Of a DNA stretch of 39,653 nt, positions 7,603-15,231 are shown piece by piece (position 1 is the first letter of the stretch; each line of letters starts with the position of its first letter). The stretch comes from Woeseiaceae bacterium (GTDB taxonomy: Bacteria; Pseudomonadota; Gammaproteobacteria; Steroidobacterales; Woeseiaceae): the NCBI GenBank assembly GCA_022866645.1, contig JALHUQ010000428.1, positions 1 to 39,653 on the forward strand, given 5' to 3'. The notes under the pieces are model-generated. The model was not told the origin of the DNA and ran no database searches. It saw nothing but the letters and a program-made list of their open reading frames with translations. The translations under genes and the position numbers were made by a program.

Positions 7603-8883
7603 TCAGGCTGATTTTTGGCTCAGCCGCATTGATTCGTTTTCACGGCTATTCTCCTTCATTTTGAGTATTTCCTTCGCGGAGACGATCTGGTCCAGGGTGT
7701 TAACGTTGATATCCCGTATGGCACCACCTTCATTCTCCGCTTCCATTTCGGCGCGAATATCAAATTCCCAGGCCTGCAGAATTCGTTTTCGAAGCCCAAT
7801 GCTTATCTCGGACACATTCGCAACTCGCAGCGGCGATTCGAAGGTATTTTCAGGATCGATAATCGCGTGCTCCAGGTTGTACTTTGGCGTTCCGCGGCCC
7901 GGGTCCGTAGCCATCTTCGGCACGCCTGAAAGGTCGCGATCTTTGACAACCAGTATGTCGCAGTTCATCTCCGCCATGACCGGCTCGACAGTGACCGAGT
8001 TCACCAGCCTTTCCAGCCGGCCGATATTCCTGGCGCCCATTACGATCATGTCCGCTTTGACAGCCTTCGTGACCTCGGAGATCACCTTGTTCGGCGGACC
8101 TTCGCAAATGTGAACGTTGTCTATGGAAATATTGAAGTGCTTGGTAAGCGCCTTCACGGCGACGTCGTGATGTTTGACGGTCTCCGCGCGCAGATGTTGT
8201 TGGTCATCTGTCGGTACGGTGACCATTTCGGCGCCGCCGACGAGCACCGGCGTAACCGGTACCTGGTACGCATTAACCGGGTAGATCTCGGCATTGAAGG
8301 CGTCTCCGACGAACCCTGCGGTTCGAAACAGCTCGTAGTCCGCTGCCTTTGTAACGTCAGCGGAAATGCCTCCCCGATGTCCGACAGCGGCCACTACACG
8401 ATTGATGTCTTCAATGTCGTTGTTGACAAACCAAATGTGTACCGGCGAACGCCTGGCAAGCTCCCAATCCGTGTTGGTCGTTATTCCCAGATGAAAGCTG
8501 TGCTCCCGTGACTGCTTCATAACAAGATCCGGATGGGCCCGGGCCGTCTTTCTCAGAATCGCATCGACTCTTGGATGGTCCCAACGGACGTCGTAGCGCA
8601 CGTTGACGCCTTCATCTTTCAAGCGCATTGCCATCTCGGCAAGTCGCGTCGCGTCCTCGGCAGTCAGGCGGTCTCGTTCCGTTTGCCGCTCCTCGTCCGA
8701 GGTGAAAAGCCCGTGGTCCGGCCTGTCTTCATAACAGGCATGGAACATTTCGAGCTCGCAGCCGGTGATTTTGGCCAAGGAAATTGCGCGTCGAATCAGC
8801 GCAGATTCCATGGGCTTGTCGGTCTTGATCAGGTCGGGGCTTAGTATGACCAGTACTTTTTGAATGTTTGCTATTTTGGTCAT
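7603..8883 (-). CDS. Tandem-domain universal stress protein (UspE-like) with C-terminal extension
   Basis: A 426-residue cytoplasmic protein with two UspA-like alpha/beta domains, roughly residues 6-155 and 160-315. The second keeps a nucleotide-binding-type glycine motif at 283-299 (GARNIGRLERLVNSVTV); the first has SREHSFHLGITTNTDW in the equivalent place, which is degenerate, as in UspE. After residue 320 there is an unusual ~105-residue tail with an acidic helix (AEMEAENEGG) that I cannot match to a known domain. AGGAGAG precedes ATG 8883. It is the first gene of a four-gene leftward operon driven by the promoter at 8921-8949 and probably controlled by the divergent MarR-type gene. Confidence 0.88.
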   Translation of the reverse strand: MTKIANIQKVLVILSPDLIKTDKPMESALIRRAISLAKITGCELEMFHACYEDRPDHGLFTSDEERQTERDRLTAEDATRLAEMAMRLKDEGVNVRYDVRWDHPRVDAILRKTARAHPDLVMKQSREHSFHLGITTNTDWELARRSPVHIWFVNNDIEDINRVVAAVGHRGGISADVTKAADYELFRTAGFVGDAFNAEIYPVNAYQVPVTPVLVGGAEMVTVPTDDQQHLRAETVKHHDVAVKALTKHFNISIDNVHICEGPPNKVISEVTKAVKADMIVMGARNIGRLERLVNSVTVEPVMAEMNCDILVVKDRDLSGVPKMATDPGRGTPKYNLEHAIIDPENTFESPLRVANVSEISIGLRKRILQAWEFDIRAEMEAENEGGAIRDINVNTLDQIVSAKEILKMKENSRENESMRLSQKSA

Positions 8884-8915
8884 TGAAACTCTCCTGTTGG
8901 CAGTTCCGAAGTGGG

Positions 8916-8942
8916 TAAGTACTTTATCAAACTAAGTACTTA
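8916..8942. promoter_or_regulatory. Paired TAAGTACTT elements, probable MarR-type operator
   Basis: TAAGTACTT occurs at 8916-8924 and again, as TAAGTACTTA, at 8933-8942, a start-to-start distance of 17 bases. The core AAGTACTT is itself a palindrome. One copy covers the -10 and start region of the usp promoter, the other fills its spacer, so a protein bound here would block RNA polymerase. The divergent MarR-family gene is the obvious candidate. Confidence 0.6.
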
Positions 8943-8949
8943 TGGTCAA
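8921..8949 (-). promoter_or_regulatory. Sigma70-type promoter of the usp operon
   Basis: On the minus strand, TTGACC (8949-8944) is followed after exactly 17 bases by TAAAGT (8926-8921). Transcription would start near 8914, about 30 bases before the usp start codon. Confidence 0.65.
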
Positions 8950-9027
8950 ATCTCCGGCTGCGCTTCCTGGCATATACTGTATTTCGCCCGAGAAAAACGC
9001 TTTTTTAGTAATGTTTATAATAAGTTA

Positions 9028-9056
9028 TTGACCGTCCGCAAAAGGCGTCGTATATT
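9028..9056 (+). promoter_or_regulatory. Sigma70-type promoter of the MarR-family gene
   Basis: TTGACC (9028-9033) and TATATT (9051-9056) are 17 bases apart in an AT-rich stretch. The start would be near 9063, about 65 bases before ATG 9128. No copy of TAAGTACTT overlaps it, so autoregulation through that element is not indicated. Confidence 0.6.
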
Positions 9057-9127
9057 GCTTTGGCGGGAAAATAATTTAATTAGAAAAGTATATTCGGGCG
9101 CAGTTCGAGTAGCAGGAGCAAAAGATT

Positions 9128-9628
9128 ATGGAAAGTCGATCTCAGACCGCGCTGGTCGCGTTACGGCGCATCCTGCGAGTCACGGAACTCAATGCGCGCA
9201 AGCTGGCTGACCGGTCGGAACTGACGGCATCGCAGCTGCTCGTCATGCAACACGCAGGCCACGCGGGGAAGGCCCTCCCAAGCGCGATCGCGAAGGCGGT
9301 TGATCTGAAGCAGGCGACCGTAACCGTGTTGCTTAACAAACTTGAACAAGCAGGACTCGTCACCCGGCGGCGCGATACCGAAGACCGGCGACGCGTATGG
9401 ATTGAATTGACCGATGCGGGCCAGGGCGCCCTGGACCGGTCTCCCGATCTGTTACAGAACCGGTTTGAACGAGGCTTCGACAACCTGGAAGGCTGGGAAC
9501 AGGCGATGATGATATCGACGCTGGAAAGAGTCGCAATGCTGCTCGACGCAGAAGAACTCGAGGCGGCGCCCATTTTGGACATCGGTGATCTGGACCGTAT
9601 TGTTGATGAATATACTGGCAAAAAGTGA
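9128..9628 (+). CDS. MarR-family transcriptional regulator
   Basis: A 166-residue winged-helix protein. The MarR core is clear: ELTASQLLVMQHAG (helix 2), PSAIAKAVDLKQATVTVLLNKLEQAGLVTRRR (recognition helix region, about residues 57-87) and the wing DTEDRRRVWIELTDAG. The C-terminal helices would form the dimer. The tail AAPILDIGDLDRI resembles tails I recall in MarR regulators of osmotic-stress genes (EctR/CosR type), but this is a weak hint. AGGAG at 9114-9118 precedes ATG 9128. It is divergent from the usp operon and the likely binder of the paired sites at 8916-8942. Confidence 0.88.
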   Translation: MESRSQTALVALRRILRVTELNARKLADRSELTASQLLVMQHAGHAGKALPSAIAKAVDLKQATVTVLLNKLEQAGLVTRRRDTEDRRRVWIELTDAGQGALDRSPDLLQNRFERGFDNLEGWEQAMMISTLERVAMLLDAEELEAAPILDIGDLDRIVDEYTGKK

Positions 9629-9807
9629 CAACCAAATTAGTGCCGGCTCCAAAATCGTGCCAATACGAATAGACCGCAACCCCCTTCCACGACTACGTAT
9701 TTTGCTCATGTCGATGGAGTGATGAGATACCCCGGTCCTCTTGCTACGCGTCCGCGTTGGCAGGATGACTGCCGTGGTAACGATCTAAAACGATCAAGGA
9801 GACCATC

Positions 9808-10521
9808 ATGAAACGTTCATCGCTCATTTGGGCAACCGCAATATTGGGAGCGTCGATTGCAGGACCCGCCTGTGCGCACGAAGCCGGCGACTGGATACTG
9901 CGCGCCGGTGTCGGCACCGTCATGCCGAAAAATGACAACCTTACACTTCCGGAAATCACGATCGACCCGTTGACGGTCAACGCCGTCGTGCAGGTCGATG
10001 ACGCCGTAAGCCTGACACTGACAGCCACGTACATGTTCACCGAGAACTGGGCCTTCGATATCCTCGCGGCCTGGCCGTTCGAGCACGACATCGACCTGGA
10101 TGCGACGATATCCGACGGTGTCACGACCGAGAGCGGCAGCGTGCCGTTCGGTAAAGTCGAACATCTGCCACCGACGTTTTCCGTGCAGTATCACTTTTCG
10201 CCGGATGCGAAATTCCAACCCTTCGTTGGCCTTGGCGTGAACTACACGACGTTTCTGTCCGAAGATCTTTCGCAGGACATTATTGATGCCGGCATCGTCG
10301 ACTTTTCACTCGATGATTCTTTCGGTGTTGCCGCCCAGGTCGGTGCCGACTGGATGCTGAACGATCGTGCGTTGGTTAATTTCGACGTTCGCTGGATCAA
10401 CATTGAATCGGACCTTTCTGCAACGATCGACGACGGCATCAGCGCGCCGGCAACGGCTACATTGGGTACGGTGAAAATTGATCCCTGGGTTATTGCTGTG
10501 AACTTTGGGTATAAGTTTTAG
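9808..10521 (+). CDS. ompW: OmpW-family outer membrane protein
   Basis: A 237-residue eight-stranded beta-barrel protein of the OmpW family, which forms narrow hydrophobic channels in the outer membrane. It has a Sec signal peptide ending near PACAHEAG, the family opening GDWILRAGVGTVMP, a barrel strand typical of the family (LTLTATYMFTENWAFDILAAWPF), FQPFVGLGVNYT, and a final strand ending in Phe (VIAVNFGYKF). Length and C-terminal aromatic residue are normal. AAGGAG lies just before ATG 9808. It is monocistronic. The upstream 180 bases contain a direct repeat ACGATC-TAAA-ACGATC shortly before the ribosome binding site. Confidence 0.92.
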   Translation: MKRSSLIWATAILGASIAGPACAHEAGDWILRAGVGTVMPKNDNLTLPEITIDPLTVNAVVQVDDAVSLTLTATYMFTENWAFDILAAWPFEHDIDLDATISDGVTTESGSVPFGKVEHLPPTFSVQYHFSPDAKFQPFVGLGVNYTTFLSEDLSQDIIDAGIVDFSLDDSFGVAAQVGADWMLNDRALVNFDVRWINIESDLSATIDDGISAPATATLGTVKIDPWVIAVNFGYKF

Positions 10522-10574
10522 GCAGGTAGCAGATTGTAAAACCGGATGAGGGCGAGAATCTATGCGCGGATGAA

Positions 10575-10624
10575 TTAATTATGCGTTTATATTGACATAA
10601 AAGGCAATACACACGCATAATTAA
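10575..10624. promoter_or_regulatory. Perfect 11-bp inverted repeat around the AbiE promoter (probable autorepression operator)
   Basis: TTAATTATGCG at 10575-10585 is mirrored by CGCATAATTAA at 10614-10624 with 28 bases between. The right arm covers the -10 hexamer and ends two bases before the toxin start codon; the left arm lies just upstream of the -35. AbiEi-type antitoxins are known to bind inverted repeats in their own promoter, so this is the expected autoregulatory site. Confidence 0.7.
10592..10621 (+). promoter_or_regulatory. Sigma70 promoter of the AbiE pair, apparently leaderless
   Basis: TTGACA (10592-10597) and CATAAT (10616-10621) are 18 bases apart. The predicted start site, about six to seven bases after the -10, coincides with ATG 10627, so the mRNA would carry essentially no 5' leader and no ribosome binding site. 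Confidence 0.65.
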
Positions 10625-10626
10625 CC

Positions 10627-11400
10627 ATGTTTTCGGATATCCAGCTTCGCGAGGTCTTCCACTTCAGCTTCCTGCATCGGCTGCTGAAGATTTCAGATAT
10701 TGACCTCTATGTCTTAAAGGGCGGCATCAACCTGCGCCTCTTTTTTGGCAGCCCCAGGTACTCGGAAGACATGGACCTGGACGTTGTCGCCGGCAGCGTT
10801 GCTACACTCAAAAAGAACGGCTACAAGATCCTCGAAGACGCTTCGTTCCTGCGCAGTTTGCGCGTATTCGATATTGATGCAATCGACGTGAACGATCCCG
10901 CCAAAGCCAAGCACACGGAGACCACGCAGCGATTCGGATGCTCGCTGGTTCGTGGCTCCGGCGTGCGCCTTCCCACACGAGTGGAGTTTTCGCGCCGGGC
11001 CGATGACCCTGGTGATGCAGCCGACATCGAACTACTCGATGCTGCCATTGCCCGGCCCTATCGCAAACTGGCGTTTCGATGCCGTCACTACGGCGGTAGC
11101 GCCGCGATCGTGCAGAAGGTTCATGCGCTGGCGGGCCGTGCGGTGACCCAGGCACGGGACGTGTTCGATCTCGGCATACTGATCCGTGGTGGACACCTCG
11201 GCACGGCGGTCACCGAAGGCGCGCTCAAGGGCGCACCCGTGCAAGCTGCCATCGACTGCCTGATGGGACTCGGCTGGGAGGACTACGACGGACAGGTCGT
11301 GCAATACCTCGATGGCGATAGCCGCAAGGAATTCGGTCACCGCGATGGCTGGATGACGCTGCAAAACATCGTGTTCGAAGCGCTGCAAGATCATGCTTGA
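10627..11400 (+). CDS. abiEii: AbiEii/AbiGii-type nucleotidyltransferase toxin
   Basis: A 257-residue DUF1814/AbiEii-family nucleotidyltransferase, the toxin of a type IV (AbiE) system that arrests growth, for example on phage infection; some relatives transfer nucleotides to tRNA acceptor ends. The signature is intact: KGGINLRLFF at residues 31-40, then S46-E-D48-M-D50-L-D52 carrying the metal-binding acids, and the later basic segment AIVQKVHALAGRAVTQARDVFDLGIL, with the Lys and Arg/Asp residues typical of motifs III-IV. No ribosome binding site precedes ATG 10627 because the promoter -10 ends five bases before it. Its stop overlaps the start of the partner gene. The toxin is encoded first, the reverse of the classical abiEi-abiEii order. 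Confidence 0.85.
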   Translation: MFSDIQLREVFHFSFLHRLLKISDIDLYVLKGGINLRLFFGSPRYSEDMDLDVVAGSVATLKKNGYKILEDASFLRSLRVFDIDAIDVNDPAKAKHTETTQRFGCSLVRGSGVRLPTRVEFSRRADDPGDAADIELLDAAIARPYRKLAFRCRHYGGSAAIVQKVHALAGRAVTQARDVFDLGILIRGGHLGTAVTEGALKGAPVQAAIDCLMGLGWEDYDGQVVQYLDGDSRKEFGHRDGWMTLQNIVFEALQDHA

Positions 11401-12001
11401 GCTCAACAGCAGCCCGGAGTTCGTCATATTCACCACGCGCGACTACGCGACGGCCGGCGGCACTTCCATGTCGTCGGCGTCGCGACGCCTGGACAGGCTG
11501 TCAGAACGCAAAGCCCTTACCCGCCTGACCAAGGGTGTCTGGGCCAATACAGCGCATCCGCACTTTCATCCGCTCGCCTGTGTGCCCTACCTGCTGGGCA
11601 AAGAACAGGGGTATGTCTCTTTTCTTAGCGCGTTGCACCTGCATGGCGTCCTGTCGCAGATTCCGCGTACCCACCAGGTTGCAACGACGGGCCGGCCCCG
11701 CGTGCTCGAATCGCCGGTTGGCAGGTTCGAGTTCCTGAGAGTCAAGCCGGAACTCATGCGCGATGGGGTCGACTGGAGTGACACGCATCAACCCTTCCTG
11801 ATCGCATCAGCCGAGAAGGCGCTGCTCGACACACTTTATATAGCCACGCGAAAGAGCAAGCGGTTTGCGAGCCTGCCCGAGCTTGATCTGGACAACGGGT
11901 TTCGTCGTCGGGAATTTGAGCGGCTACTGAAGCAACTGGCGTACCCGGTACGCATACGATCTGCCATGGCCTCACGCTGGAGGCAGTTGAAGGACAGATG
12001 A
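11393..12001 (+). CDS. abiEi: AbiEi-type antitoxin with winged-helix N-terminus
   Basis: A 202-residue protein overlapping the toxin gene by 8 bases, so translation is coupled. Residues about 12-50 form a winged-helix DNA-binding domain (TTRDYATAGGTSMSSASRRL, LTKGVWAN). The middle matches the AbiEi antitoxin core: YVSFLSALHLHGVLSQIPRTHQ, then FEFLRVKPELM, and the IASAEKALLDTLY block that is conserved in this family. It should neutralise the toxin and repress the promoter through the inverted repeat at 10575-10624. It ends 31 bases from the convergent aminotransferase gene. Confidence 0.82.
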   Translation: MLELNSSPEFVIFTTRDYATAGGTSMSSASRRLDRLSERKALTRLTKGVWANTAHPHFHPLACVPYLLGKEQGYVSFLSALHLHGVLSQIPRTHQVATTGRPRVLESPVGRFEFLRVKPELMRDGVDWSDTHQPFLIASAEKALLDTLYIATRKSKRFASLPELDLDNGFRRREFERLLKQLAYPVRIRSAMASRWRQLKDR

Positions 12002-12032
12002 TTCGGGCAAGGTGTTAACTATCCAGCGAACC

Positions 12033-13298
12033 CTACCGCGATAGCTTAGCTACAAAATCCTCAATCGCAGCCAAAGCAGCAACGACATTCGGTGCAGCCC
12101 GAGCGACAAACTCATCCGCATTCTTGCCAAGCGCAGGCCAAAGCTCGAGCGCCGTCTTGCCATCGTAATCGCAACCGGACAATCGAAGGCACAGCTTATC
12201 GGGGCGTTCGCCAAATGAACTTCCGGCGAGCGTGGCGACTCCGTGTTCATCCAGTAATCGATGCGCCAGTTCGTCCGACGTGCCGCACACGTCTCCGAGC
12301 TGCTTCGTGAAATCGGGCCAGTTATAGAACCCGCCCTGTGGCGTGTGACATTCGGCGCCGAGCGCGCGCAGTTTCCCCGCGATATACCGATTGACGCAAG
12401 CGTGGATATCGGTGCTCGTTCGAACGAAGTCTTCGATATCCGCATGCTCCTGGTAGGCGTCGATCGCCGCATACTGTATGGGCGTCGAGACGCAGGACCA
12501 GGTTTCGCTGGCGACACGACACATGTCATCGAACAATCCGGTCGCGGCTTTCGGAATCAGTGAAACACCCAGGCGCCAGCCGCCGACCGAGAGATGTTTC
12601 GAAAGGCCCGTCGTAATAACCGTAGACTCCGGCAAGTGGCTTGCAACAGTTCGGTAACGGTGGTCGTACGCAAGACGTCCGTAGATCTCGTCCGCGATCA
12701 GAATAATTTTCTCCGCTCGACAAACCTCGGCGATCGATGCCAGTGCCGCGTCGCTAGCCGTAAGACCGGTAGGATTACTCGGATAGTTGAGTATCATTTT
12801 GCTTGGCGCCAAACCGTTCGCTCGCGCCTGGACTATGGCCTGTCGCAGGACCCCTGCGTCCATAGACAGCCCTGTCTCTGACAGTTCGAGCTCGACAGGA
12901 ATGACGTTCTGCTTGAGCAACGCGGCCTGCGGCGCATAGCTGACCCACGAGGGAACGGGTAGCAGGACGTCGCCAGGAATACACATTTGCAGGGCGAACA
13001 ACAAGGTCTTGCTGCCCGGCCCAACCATGACATCGTAGTCATCAGTATTAATGCCAGCGAGTCGCGCGTAGTGCTCTGCGACGACCGCTCGAAGTGCGGG
13101 CAGGCCGGCAACCGGCAGGTAACGCTTTTGTGCCGAATGCTCTCGAAGTGCATTCACGAGCCGCGGGTGTGCGGGAAAGGGTGCTTCGCCGAATCCCATG
13201 TGAAAAACTGTGCGCCCGCTATCGCGCATTTGCACGACGAGCTCGTTCATCGCCAGCGTCGATGAGACATCGTCTCGCCGCATTTTCGCACTACTCAT
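12033..13298 (-). CDS. Class I/II PLP-dependent aminotransferase
   Basis: A 421-residue fold-type I aminotransferase. The cofactor residues are in place: NYPSNPTG with Asn175, ADEIYGRL with Asp203 and Tyr206, and the Schiff-base lysine Lys234 in TGLSKHLSVGGWRLG. The product resembles aspartate/aromatic-type aminotransferases, but the substrate cannot be read from sequence. ATG 13298 overlaps the stop of the upstream S58 peptidase gene as ATGA, so the two are translationally coupled. This pairing could mean that amino acids freed by the peptidase are deaminated. A 52-nt relic of a paralogue of this gene lies at 4505-4556. Confidence 0.9.
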   Translation of the reverse strand: MSSAKMRRDDVSSTLAMNELVVQMRDSGRTVFHMGFGEAPFPAHPRLVNALREHSAQKRYLPVAGLPALRAVVAEHYARLAGINTDDYDVMVGPGSKTLLFALQMCIPGDVLLPVPSWVSYAPQAALLKQNVIPVELELSETGLSMDAGVLRQAIVQARANGLAPSKMILNYPSNPTGLTASDAALASIAEVCRAEKIILIADEIYGRLAYDHRYRTVASHLPESTVITTGLSKHLSVGGWRLGVSLIPKAATGLFDDMCRVASETWSCVSTPIQYAAIDAYQEHADIEDFVRTSTDIHACVNRYIAGKLRALGAECHTPQGGFYNWPDFTKQLGDVCGTSDELAHRLLDEHGVATLAGSSFGERPDKLCLRLSGCDYDGKTALELWPALGKNADEFVARAAPNVVAALAAIEDFVAKLSR

Positions 13299-14488
13299 TG
13301 TTGCTGTACTCCCGCAACGTTACTGTACTCCTGCAACACCCGGATCACTTCATCCACGGGAATCGCGCTCAGGCGGCCCCTGGAGCTCTCAACGGTCGTG
13401 GCTCGCAACAATGCGTTGTAAACAGCCTCTTCCGTGGCATCAACGACTGCTGTAAAGAGCGGGTTCATCGACGAGTTCAGCAGTGTCGGAGCAAGTACCG
13501 GTTCCTGACTTTCACGCACTCTGCGCACCGATGCATTGGTCGAAAACGCGATGACGTAGTCGCCTGATCCGTTTTCGGCAACAGAGCCCGTGCGGGCAAT
13601 GCCCAACATGGAACGCATGGCAAGGCGAGCAAGCGTTCGCGTGTCGAGTGGAGCGTCGGTGGCGACCACCATCATGATCGATCCATCCTGTTTGGAGAAC
13701 GCGTTGTCTGAACTGGCCGCATAGGCGTTCTTGTAAGCGTAGTGGTCGAGCGCACGGCCAACGGGCACACCGTTCATGCGCAGCGTTGCCCCCGCCAGTA
13801 GATTACTTTGCACGAGTACGCCAACGGTGTATCCACCCAGCGCTTCGGGCAACACCCGAGAGCTCGTGCCTATCCCGCCTTTCCAGTGATAGGTTTGCGC
13901 GCCGGTGCCGCCGCCAATACTGCCTTCGGCAACCGGGCCGCCGGTCGCGTTGTTCAAGGCCGAAAACACATGTTCGCGGCGAATCGGTGCGGCCCACATA
14001 TTGTTGACGACCGAATCATTAATCTCACCCACGACCGGGTTGACCGTGTGCTCGCCCATGCCAGGCTGCTCGTACATCCAATCCTTGAGTGCGTCCGCCG
14101 CACGCCAAACACACAAAGTGCATGTCAGGAGTATCGGCGTTTCCAGCTCGCCAAACTCGAGTAGCTGCGTTGAGCCAATTAACTTGCCGTAACCATTGCC
14201 AACATGGATCCAGGCAGGAATCGGATGGGTATAGAGATTGCCGTCTGCCGGAATGATGGCCGTCACGCCGGTGCGAATATCGTCGCCTTCTATGACGGTC
14301 GTGTGGCCAACTCTGACGCCGGCGACGTCGGTAATCGCATTGTTCGGCCCTGGAGAGAATTCGCCAACAATAATTCCGATGTCACGCGCTCTCGGCCGCT
14401 CCTGGGTTTCAGCAGCACTCGCCAATGAGCAACAGAATGTGAGCGGCAGGAATACGGTCAAGCTGTAGATCGAAATTGAGCGTTTCAT
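13295..14488 (-). CDS. S58-family (DmpA/BapA-like) self-cleaving aminopeptidase
   Basis: A 397-residue secreted N-terminal nucleophile hydrolase related to L-aminopeptidase D-Ala-esterase DmpA and beta-peptidyl aminopeptidases. The start ATG 14488 gives a Sec signal peptide ending near LASAAE; an in-frame extension to 14548 is unlikely. Family segments are ITDVAGVRVGHTT, the glycine-rich EGSIGGGTGAQTYHWKGGIG (residues 188-207) and ARTGSVAENGSGDYVIAFST. The autocleavage site is expected between Gly269 and Ser270 in KQDGSIMMVVATDAP, which would leave a C-terminal chain of about 128 residues with Ser270 as nucleophile, close to the 126 residues I recall for DmpA. It probably acts in the periplasm on N-terminal residues of peptides or amides. 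Confidence 0.88.
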   Translation of the reverse strand: MKRSISIYSLTVFLPLTFCCSLASAAETQERPRARDIGIIVGEFSPGPNNAITDVAGVRVGHTTVIEGDDIRTGVTAIIPADGNLYTHPIPAWIHVGNGYGKLIGSTQLLEFGELETPILLTCTLCVWRAADALKDWMYEQPGMGEHTVNPVVGEINDSVVNNMWAAPIRREHVFSALNNATGGPVAEGSIGGGTGAQTYHWKGGIGTSSRVLPEALGGYTVGVLVQSNLLAGATLRMNGVPVGRALDHYAYKNAYAASSDNAFSKQDGSIMMVVATDAPLDTRTLARLAMRSMLGIARTGSVAENGSGDYVIAFSTNASVRRVRESQEPVLAPTLLNSSMNPLFTAVVDATEEAVYNALLRATTVESSRGRLSAIPVDEVIRVLQEYSNVAGVQQQ

Positions 14489-14611
14489 GCGGTCACTGTA
14501 CGTTAGGGATGCAACTATGCAAAGCGCGGCTGTGCGAACAGGCCACACTCACCCCCGCGGTGTATGACGAACTGCGAAGCATGGCGAAGCGAGGAATCCA
14601 CCGAATCAGGA

Positions 14612-14656
14612 CGCACGAAGTGCGCCCGAAGGGTGAGGATCAGCCAGAGCTGATCC
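14612..14656. other. Two perfect hairpins next to a tRNA fragment
   Basis: CGCAC-GAA-GTGCG at 14612-14624 and GGATCAGC-CAGA-GCTGATCC at 14637-14656 are perfect stems. In the orientation of the tRNA fragment (minus strand) they lie immediately downstream, so they may be the remains of the transcription or processing signals of a tRNA gene. No T-run follows either stem. Confidence 0.5.
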
Positions 14657-14662
14657 GAGTCT

Positions 14663-14692
14663 ATCGAACCACCGACACGCGGATTTTCAGTC
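14663..14692 (-). pseudogene. Fragment of a tRNA-Phe gene (anticodon loop to T loop)
   Basis: Read on the minus strand, the stretch runs from the anticodon loop CTGAAAA (anticodon GAA) through TCCGCGTGTCGG to the T-loop GGTTCGAT of a proteobacterial tRNA-Phe. On the 5' side it breaks immediately before the loop, so the anticodon stem cannot pair; on the 3' side it breaks within the T arm, and no acceptor stem or D arm exists. It cannot be a working tRNA. Such pieces commonly mark former attachment sites of elements that integrate into tRNA genes. Confidence 0.6.
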
Positions 14693-14772
14693 GGCTCGAT
14701 TGGACAGCGCTCTTCAGAAAATCAATGAGATACATTTTTTTCGTTGGGTTAGCGCCCGTATGTACCTGTTAA

Positions 14773-15231
14773 ATGCCTGTGCCCGAATCACGTTGGGCAC
14801 AAAACTGGCACATTCCATGCCAGCCTGATTTTGATGGTTGGCCGTAATAAAGTTTCAAACTCGACGCCATGCCGAGAGACTCTCAGCGGCCAGAACTTGC
14901 CCTGTTAATTTGCGTGCTGGATTGACGCTATTTTGCAACCTTGAAATGACTCGTCTCAAGCAAGACGTATGGTAACTTTTTCAAAGAATTTGGAAGAGAC
15001 AGATGGGTCATTCGTCGATGCAAAAAATGGCCACTTCTTGCTCAATCTTCGGTGCAAATCAACACTCAGGTCATGAATTGACAGGCCCACCAGCCTGTCA
15101 ACCCGAACATCCCAGGATAATTCGTTGAATCGAATTTGTTGAGCAGAGGCGGACCGATTCGCGGAGGAAGCAGGAGAAAGAGGTCGGCGGGCGACTACAG
15201 TGTACCGGAACGGAAGACATCAGATCGCCGG
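14773..15231. other. Gene-free, relatively AT-rich spacer
   Basis: I see no credible gene in these 460 bases. Base composition is more AT-rich than the flanks. It holds a perfect 9-bp stem, TTGACAGGC at 15078-15086 and GCCTGTCAA at 15093-15101, with a 6-base loop and no T-run, which could end transcription from moaA, and a smaller symmetry AATTCG-N6-CGAATT near 15119-15136. Together with the tRNA fragment just to the left it looks like a scar of past insertion or excision. Confidence 0.5.

Noticed and set aside
14476..14772. 98-codon open frame on the plus strand
   Set aside because: It overlaps the 5' end of the S58 peptidase gene, runs through two perfect hairpins and the reverse strand of the tRNA-Phe fragment, and its product has no recognisable domain; typical spurious translation of a tRNA region.
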